Part shown: positions 59,232-64,000 of the stretch, in pieces
Layout of the letters: every line of letters begins with the position of its first letter
How positions within the stretch are numbered: the first letter of the stretch is position 1
DNA from: Egerieimonas sp900552095
GTDB taxonomy: Bacteria > Bacillota > Clostridia > Lachnospirales > Lachnospiraceae
NCBI GenBank assembly: GCA_902469965.1
Contig: CABREP010000003.1
Span: 1-64,000, forward strand
DNA: 64,000 nucleotides
Direction of reading: 5' to 3'
Notes under the pieces: model-generated
Database searches by the model: none
The model's input: the letters and a program-made list of their open reading frames with translations, nothing else
What the model was told of the DNA's origin: nothing
Made by a program: the position numbers and the translations under genes

Positions 59232-60281
59232 CTATTTTTCGTCCGGTTCTCCGTTGGGAAGAATCACAAATTTTCCAAGTGCCCGTTTCTTCGGGTCGCT
59301 CAAAACCTCCACCAGGCCTTCCAGCGGCTCCATTCCTCCCAGCATCGTCGTCACATCAATCCGGTGTGCATTGATCAGTTCCACCGCACGCCCCATATCA
59401 TACGGGCTGCAGAAGGATCCCTTCACAGTCAGCTCCTTCTGGAACAGCTGATAGGTCTTCAGATTCACCGCCGCATCCACTGCAGTTACTGCAAAAAGGA
59501 TCACCGTCCCCTGCCTGTCCACAATGTCAAATGCTTCTTCTGACGTGCTCTTAAGGCCGCAGCACTCGATCACTACCTGTACATGATCAATGCCCTTCTC
59601 TTTCAGCGCCTGCTCTACTTTCTGTTCCATCGGATTAATGGTGAAAGCCGCTCCCAGCTGTTCTGCCGTCTTTCTTTTTTTCTCCACCGGCTCCACCAGG
59701 ATCACCCTGCTGGCTCCTTTTAACTGCGCCAGCTGCAGCATCAGAAGTCCGATCATCCCTCCGCCGTAGATTACCACATTATCTCCGACTTTAATATCAC
59801 TTCTGTCTGCCCCGTTGATGCAGCAGGCCAGCGGCTCTGCCATAGCCCCTTCAACAAAGGTGACGTCATCTGCCAGATGATGGATCAGCCTGCTCTTCAC
59901 CTTGCAGTACTGAGAAAATCCTCCGTTCACATTCGTGCCGATCGCCCTCATATGTTCACAGTGACTCATCATTCCGGATGCACAGTAATAACATTCTCCG
60001 CAGTTATCTGCCGGATCTGCACACACCCGATCGCCCACCCGGCAGTTCGTTACGGCGCTTCCTGTTTCTGCAACGATCCCGGCAAACTCATGACCCTGAA
60101 TCAGCGGGGGCACTGTCTGGGTAGAACCCTGATCTCCTTCATAAATGTGAAGATCTGATCCACACACGCCGCAGGCCATTACTTTAATCAGCACTTCATC
60201 CGGTTCTACCTGCGGAATCGGACATTCCTCAACCCGGATCTCATGCCTGCCATGAAAAACCGCACTCTTCATCATTGCCAT
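59232..60281 (-). CDS. Zinc-dependent alcohol dehydrogenase, first gene of the second operon
   Basis: A 349-residue medium-chain dehydrogenase: GVCGSDLHIYEGDQG and GHEFAGIVAETGSAV (catalytic zinc), ADPADNCGECYYCASGMMSHC (structural zinc), VIYGGGMIGLLMLQLAQLKGASRVILVEPV (NAD fold). It is a different subfamily from the dehydrogenase at the operon end. ATG 60281 (MAMMKSAVF) with GAGGAAG ahead is used; the longer frame runs into the operator. Under the promoter at 60340-60367. Confidence 0.87.
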   Translation of the reverse strand: MAMMKSAVFHGRHEIRVEECPIPQVEPDEVLIKVMACGVCGSDLHIYEGDQGSTQTVPPLIQGHEFAGIVAETGSAVTNCRVGDRVCADPADNCGECYYCASGMMSHCEHMRAIGTNVNGGFSQYCKVKSRLIHHLADDVTFVEGAMAEPLACCINGADRSDIKVGDNVVIYGGGMIGLLMLQLAQLKGASRVILVEPVEKKRKTAEQLGAAFTINPMEQKVEQALKEKGIDHVQVVIECCGLKSTSEEAFDIVDRQGTVILFAVTAVDAAVNLKTYQLFQKELTVKGSFCSPYDMGRAVELINAHRIDVTTMLGGMEPLEGLVEVLSDPKKRALGKFVILPNGEPDEK

Positions 60282-60310
60282 ACGCTTGTCTTCCTCTCTA
60301 TGTTTTATAC

Positions 60311-60330
60311 TTTTTAAATCTGTTTTAAAA
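60311..60330 (-). promoter_or_regulatory. ROK-regulator operator candidate before the dehydrogenase gene
   Basis: Contains TTTTTAAA-N4-TTTTAA, the same motif and spacing as the site before the ROK gene itself. It lies about ten bases downstream of the -10. Confidence 0.6.
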
Positions 60331-60339
60331 TGTATCTTT

Positions 60340-60367
60340 ATTATACAGCCATCGTCATATTTGTCAA
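60340..60367 (-). promoter_or_regulatory. Promoter of the second sugar/polyol operon
   Basis: Minus-strand TTGACA (60362-60367) and TATAAT (60340-60345), 16-base spacer; both hexamers are consensus. Confidence 0.85.
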
Positions 60368-60536
60368 TATACATCCTGGTATTTTTTTGATTTTAGAAGT
60401 TTTCCACAATTTCCCGCCGGCATTTTTGTACAGGGTGCCCGAGAACAGGCAAAAAAAGAAAACCACATCTTCCAAAGAGTTCCTCTTTCAAAAACATGAT
60501 TTTCCTGTCATTCCTCTTTTATCCGTGCGGATCTCT

Positions 60537-61658
60537 TCAGATCCTGGAAACAAATTTCTCAATAAAAATCAGAGCTGCTCCCACCGCCGAGGCCTCATAC
60601 TTATATACTGCCGGCTTAAGAAAAGACATATCTTTCAGATAGGGATCCAGCTTTCTGATCTTCTCTCCCAGCTCCTCCATGTAATCATCAATGTACTGTC
60701 CCAGATATCCGCCTATGATCAAATCATAGTCAAACGCCATAATCAGGTTATGGATCGCCAGCGCCAGATGATCCAGGTACTCGTCCCACACCTTTTTAAG
60801 ATCTTCCCTCCCTGCTTTCAGGCCCTCAAAAAATTCGCCCAGATTCCCTCCGGTCCGATCCGAGAGGAGTTTGGTAGAGCAGTAGCCATTGACACATCCC
60901 TGCCTGCCGCAATAACAGATCCGCCCGCCGGGAACAAGGGTCATATGGCCAAACTCTCCCAGCCTTCTGCTTCTCCCGTAGCAGGCTTTCCCCTCTACCA
61001 TAACCGCTCCGCCCACCGACTGGCTGACAAAAAAGTAGACGCAGTCCGGACTTGTCCCGCCGGCATGATATTCCGCCTTCCCGCCGCAGTTGGCATCATT
61101 TTCCAGCAGTACCGGAAAGGAAAACCATTTTGCTGCAATCTCATGGATCTTGTAGCTGATCTTCATCTGCTCATGCATGGCATAGATCTGCGTCCCCGTC
61201 TCATCAATGATCGCCGGCAGAGATATCCCAAGCCCCAGGATATCTTTCTGATTGATCCCGCTCTCTCCAATCGCCGCAAACACCACATTTTTCAGCTTTT
61301 CATAGGACGTCTCATCATCTTTCAGCCGAAGCTGTACCCGTTTCGTGTACAAAACTTCCATAGCCAGATTAATCACTACTACGTTGACGTGATTTGCTGT
61401 AATATCAAGTCCGATCGCCAGCTTCGCATCCCGTATACAGCGGTAGCTCTTAGCCTTCCTGCCCCCCATAGACTCCAGAACACCTTCTTCTTTTACAAGC
61501 CCTTTCTCCTCCAGTTCCCGGATGCCCTGGGCAACGGTGGGGATGCTAAGTCCCAGGGCCTCAGCAATCATATTCTTCGGAGCCGCCTCCGCCTTCAGCA
61601 TATAGCGCAGCACGCTGTTTCTGTTCTGCTTCTTTACTTCAATATTACTTAGTCCCAC
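60537..61658 (-). CDS. ROK-family transcriptional regulator (XylR/NagC-like)
   Basis: A 373-residue repressor with an N-terminal winged HTH (about 12-70: NRNSVLRYMLKAEAAPKNMIAEALGLSIPTVAQGIRELEEKGLV) and a ROK sugar-kinase-like domain. The latter has LAIGLDITANHVNVVVINL, ENDANCGGKAEYHAGG, the zinc motif CYCGRQGCVNGYCS and GELHxG-like RRLGEFGHMTLVPGG. It stands directly upstream of the transporter operon on the same strand, with an operator motif shared between its own leader and that operon's promoter, so it probably represses both. Confidence 0.9.
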   Translation of the reverse strand: MGLSNIEVKKQNRNSVLRYMLKAEAAPKNMIAEALGLSIPTVAQGIRELEEKGLVKEEGVLESMGGRKAKSYRCIRDAKLAIGLDITANHVNVVVINLAMEVLYTKRVQLRLKDDETSYEKLKNVVFAAIGESGINQKDILGLGISLPAIIDETGTQIYAMHEQMKISYKIHEIAAKWFSFPVLLENDANCGGKAEYHAGGTSPDCVYFFVSQSVGGAVMVEGKACYGRSRRLGEFGHMTLVPGGRICYCGRQGCVNGYCSTKLLSDRTGGNLGEFFEGLKAGREDLKKVWDEYLDHLALAIHNLIMAFDYDLIIGGYLGQYIDDYMEELGEKIRKLDPYLKDMSFLKPAVYKYEASAVGAALIFIEKFVSRI

Positions 61659-61682
61659 AGGAATTCACCCTCTCTTTATATA

Positions 61683-61700
61683 TTTTTAAAAGTATTTTAA
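61683..61700 (-). promoter_or_regulatory. ROK-regulator operator candidate before its own gene
   Basis: TTTTTAAAAGTATTTTAA, the second copy of the TTTTTAAA-N4-TTTTAA motif; 15 bases downstream of the -10, suggesting autorepression. Confidence 0.6.
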
Positions 61701-61714
61701 CAAGTCATACACTT

Positions 61715-61743
61715 AGTATAAATAACTTCGTTTTTATAGTCAA
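61715..61743 (-). promoter_or_regulatory. Promoter of the ROK regulator gene
   Basis: Minus-strand TTGACT (61738-61743) and TATACT (61715-61720), 17-base spacer. Confidence 0.75.
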
Positions 61744-61763
61744 GAGGCGAGACGCAAATAAAT

Positions 61764-62378
61764 TTATTCTTTTTTCCTTCCCAGCACTGCTTTGCAAAAT
61801 ATAACTGCCGCCGCCGTACTTATCAGTGTCGCCGCGATCCCCGGTCCCACAACAGCAGCCGGATCCGCACTACCGTACTGACTTCTGTAAGCGATCACAT
61901 TTACCGGTATCAGCTGCAGAGAAGAAATATTCAAAATCAGAAACACGCACATCTCATTTCCGGCAACGCCTTTTTTCCGGACAGGCCCTTCCGCCTTCCC
62001 GCTTCTCCGCTCCTCCTCCAGCACCGCCAGCTCTTCCATTGCCCGAAGCCCCGCCGGAGTGGCCGCCCACCCAAGCCCCAGAATGTTCGCTATGATATTT
62101 GATGCTATGTACTTCCAGGAAGGATGTTCCCGGGGAATTTCAGGAAAGAGAAAATGCAGAAAAGGTTCCATTTTCCCCGTAATCTGGCGAATCAGTCCCG
62201 ATTTTTCCGCAATTTTCATAAGTCCCACCCAGAGCGAGGTTACCCCTGCCATCACAACACATAAATTTACCGCCTCTTTTGCCGAATCCACTGCCGCTTC
62301 CGTCACCGCGCCCAGATTTCCCGTTACCGCACCATAGAGAATTCCCACCAGGATCATTCCGCCCCACAACAGATTCAT
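61764..62378 (-). CDS. spmA: Spore maturation protein A-like membrane protein
   Basis: A 204-residue protein of the nucleoside-recognition (Gate) family matching SpmA: LCVVMAGVTSLWVGLMKIAEKSGLI, FPEIPREHPSWKYIASNIIANILGLGWAATPAGLRAMEEL and MCVFLILNISSLQLIPVNVIAYR. In sporulating Firmicutes it works with SpmB in spore core dehydration. In most relatives spmB follows directly; here the next gene is the ROK regulator, so SpmB is either elsewhere or lost. Upstream, 31 bases away, is the FHA protein gene. Confidence 0.85.
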   Translation of the reverse strand: MNLLWGGMILVGILYGAVTGNLGAVTEAAVDSAKEAVNLCVVMAGVTSLWVGLMKIAEKSGLIRQITGKMEPFLHFLFPEIPREHPSWKYIASNIIANILGLGWAATPAGLRAMEELAVLEEERRSGKAEGPVRKKGVAGNEMCVFLILNISSLQLIPVNVIAYRSQYGSADPAAVVGPGIAATLISTAAAVIFCKAVLGRKKE

Positions 62379-62409
62379 CTCGTCACCTTTTTTCTCTTTC
62401 TGCTTCTAT

Positions 62410-63699
62410 TCATACGCGAAAGTGATAGGAAATATCCGCAAAAGATACCAGATCCCCATTCTTCAGCATACATTTTTCCCCGCCGGCCAGTTCCCTGTGA
62501 TTTACCCGGGTTCCATTTTTTGAGTTCATATCCTGCAGGTAATATTCTCCCTCCCTTTTCTCAATCCTGGCATGAAGACGGCTGACTGTAGGCACATTAA
62601 TCTGAAGATCCGCCGCACCTTCCAGTTTTCCAATCAGCATCTGATCTCTGTCAAGAATCAGATTTTCCAGTTTTCCCTCTGTCACCGGGATCAGCTGCGC
62701 CTGGGGAACCTGCTCACACAGCAGACAGGTATCCGCACCCTCTTCCCTCTCCGGAATCGTTTCCTGCTCTGCGTTTTTCTCTTTTATTCTCTCTTTCCTC
62801 TGCCCGGCCGCTTTTCTCCGCGCCGCCGTCTGCTCCATTACCTCCCGGATCTCCCTTTCTTCCCGCTCCTCCTTCCTCCTTTTCCAGAGAACCCCTGCAC
62901 CGGTAATCCCGGCAGTTCCCACAAGAACACAGGGCATCCACAAGAACCATCCCTGCAGCTGCTTCCACCGGCAAAAGAAAACCCAGAGGCTGATCAACAG
63001 AAGACTCCCGGCGGCTATACACCCTAAAAGCGCCGTTTCAGCAAGACCGCCTCTCTTTTCTTCCTCCGGCTTCTCCTCCCACCAGTCAAATTCCTCTTCT
63101 TCCCTTTCTTCTTCCGAAATTCTCTCCGCTTCTTTTTCTTCTCCCCCGCTCTCCGCATTTTCTTCCTTCCGATACAACAGCTCCCTCAGCTGCTTCCCCT
63201 GAAAATTTTCTTCCATAGCTTTCCGGTACATCCCATATCCCAGAACAACTGCTTCCTGATCCCTGTGATCAATCCTTGGCAGAAGATACTCCGTCAACTC
63301 CTTTATCTTCCCGCCTTCCTTTGTGTCCGGAAAATAGCAGAACTGAAACTTTCCCCTTTGTCCGTCCCAATAAATATATTCCGGTTCCAGAAGAATACAG
63401 GAAGAATCCAGCAGATACTCCTCCGCCTCATCAAGGCCGCTCACAATGCCTTCCACCAGCCCCCGCAATTTCCGGTAATCCGCTTTCCCTGTCTCATACA
63501 GACTGGAAAGTGACTGTCTTGAAGTGATGTCATAATAGAAAAAGACCTGATTATCCATCCCCTGTATCGTACAGGGCAGAAAAGTTTCCCACTGGTTTGA
63601 CAGCATCATACGCACAGGATATGCTGAGGTATCCACTTTTTCCCCGCCCTGAAGAATCAGGTAAGTATGATTCATATCCCTTTTGTAACTAACTTCCAT
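62410..63699 (-). CDS. DUF6382 and FHA domain protein
   Basis: A 429-residue protein: an N-terminal DUF6382 region (about 1-175; LPCTIQGMDNQVFFYYDITSRQSL, LEPEYIYWDGQRGKFQFCYFP), an acidic linker, two membrane helices (about 222-275), a basic coiled segment and a C-terminal FHA domain (about 340-429; SRLHARIEKREGEYYLQDMNSKNGTRVNHREL). FHA domains bind phosphothreonine, so the protein probably links a Ser/Thr kinase signal to a membrane process. It stands next to a pilus-like gene at the window edge. Confidence 0.85.
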   Translation of the reverse strand: MEVSYKRDMNHTYLILQGGEKVDTSAYPVRMMLSNQWETFLPCTIQGMDNQVFFYYDITSRQSLSSLYETGKADYRKLRGLVEGIVSGLDEAEEYLLDSSCILLEPEYIYWDGQRGKFQFCYFPDTKEGGKIKELTEYLLPRIDHRDQEAVVLGYGMYRKAMEENFQGKQLRELLYRKEENAESGGEEKEAERISEEEREEEEFDWWEEKPEEEKRGGLAETALLGCIAAGSLLLISLWVFFCRWKQLQGWFLWMPCVLVGTAGITGAGVLWKRRKEEREEREIREVMEQTAARRKAAGQRKERIKEKNAEQETIPEREEGADTCLLCEQVPQAQLIPVTEGKLENLILDRDQMLIGKLEGAADLQINVPTVSRLHARIEKREGEYYLQDMNSKNGTRVNHRELAGGEKCMLKNGDLVSFADISYHFRV

Positions 63700-63711
63700 C
63701 CCCCTGTCTCC

Positions 63712-64000
63712 TTATTTCTTCCCTTTCCGGATCGCATTTACCCTTCGGATATGTTCCGCCGGTCTTACCACTTCTGAAAACTGTTCCACTTCAAATCTCC
63801 CTTTCCATCCTCCCAAAACAGCGCTGTTCTCCCCGCTGCACCTGATCCCTATCTTTGTCTTTCCCACCTGTTTTTCCAGAGAAAGCCCCTCCGCAGAAAA
63901 GGCCTGATTCTCCCGGATCTGGGAAATCTTATCCCGGATTATCCCTTCTGTCCCCTCCCGGTTCCAGGAAGCTTCCATACTTCCCGCCGCTGCCGCCTCA
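63712..64000 (-). CDS. Uncharacterised protein truncated by the window edge (possible Tad-type pilus component)
   Basis: The reading frame continues past position 64,000; only the C-terminal part is seen. Visible residues include EAAAAGSMEASWNREG and EQFSEVVRPAEHIRRVNAIRKGKK, with a short alternating strand region between. The Ala-rich start recalls secreted pilin-like proteins encoded next to DUF6382-FHA genes in Tad clusters, but this is only a guess from context. It ends 12 bases before the FHA gene. Confidence 0.45.
   Translation of the reverse strand, partial: EAAAAGSMEASWNREGTEGIIRDKISQIRENQAFSAEGLSLEKQVGKTKIGIRCSGENSAVLGGWKGRFEVEQFSEVVRPAEHIRRVNAIRKGKK

Overview
The window looks like chromosome from a Gram-positive, spore-forming gut anaerobe of the Lachnospiraceae (Blautia-like). 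This is inferred from protein sequence character: a short secA, long-form hibernation factor, typA, a bifunctional adhE behind a Rex-type site, spmA, a spoIIID fragment, an SMS/SUF-like Fe-S pair, a DUF6382-FHA protein, AGGAGG-type ribosome sites and TTGACA-17-TATAAT promoters. I see no rRNA or tRNA genes, no CRISPR array and no complete insertion sequence.

Layout. 1-2,760: AT-rich accessory DNA with a compact minus-strand set (TOPRIM-like protein, DUF4869 protein, small P-loop ATPase, truncated TOTE-type primase), followed by a spoIIID fragment and an orphan terminator. 2,766-13,121: housekeeping genes: queT behind a preQ1-I riboswitch, an NSS transporter, a trigger-factor-like lipoprotein, a deacetylase-fold protein, a small membrane protein, secA, hpf, a eukaryotic-type hisA and a repetitive lipoprotein. 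13,202-21,139: a plus-strand peptide-scavenging operon (DUF819 transporter, transglutaminase-like protein, M20 dipeptidase, dipeptide epimerase) facing a minus-strand M20 amidohydrolase plus DUF3100 transporter whose gene is split by a frameshift. 21,327-23,325: dapA-dapB behind a lysine riboswitch.

23,303-36,718 is the most unusual region. Two large secreted repeat proteins (about 1,120 and 1,570 residues) and one small membrane-anchored protein end in the identical residues W-T-G-Y-Y. A 38-residue peptide with a YxxP leader-like motif follows the larger one. Downstream lie an HPr-kinase-like P-loop protein, a PqqD-like protein, an S24/S26 signal-peptidase-like protein, an ABC exporter and a PF14907-type nucleotidyltransferase. 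These accessory families resemble those of lasso-peptide clusters, but no cyclase is present. Both large genes have near-identical promoters with the same palindrome at the same distance. I read this as an undescribed peptide/protein maturation or export system.

36,953-64,000: a tandem-OB SSB-like protein, typA, then two sugar or polyol loci. The first (39,731-47,581) has two class II aldolases, an FGGY kinase, an RbsABC-like transporter and a DeoR regulator. The second (54,456-61,658) has two zinc alcohol dehydrogenases, another RbsABC-like transporter and a ROK regulator with matching operator-like sites. Between them are SmsC/SmsB, adhE, a CapA-like protein and a small alarmone synthetase. 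The right end holds spmA without spmB, a DUF6382-FHA protein and a truncated gene running off the window.
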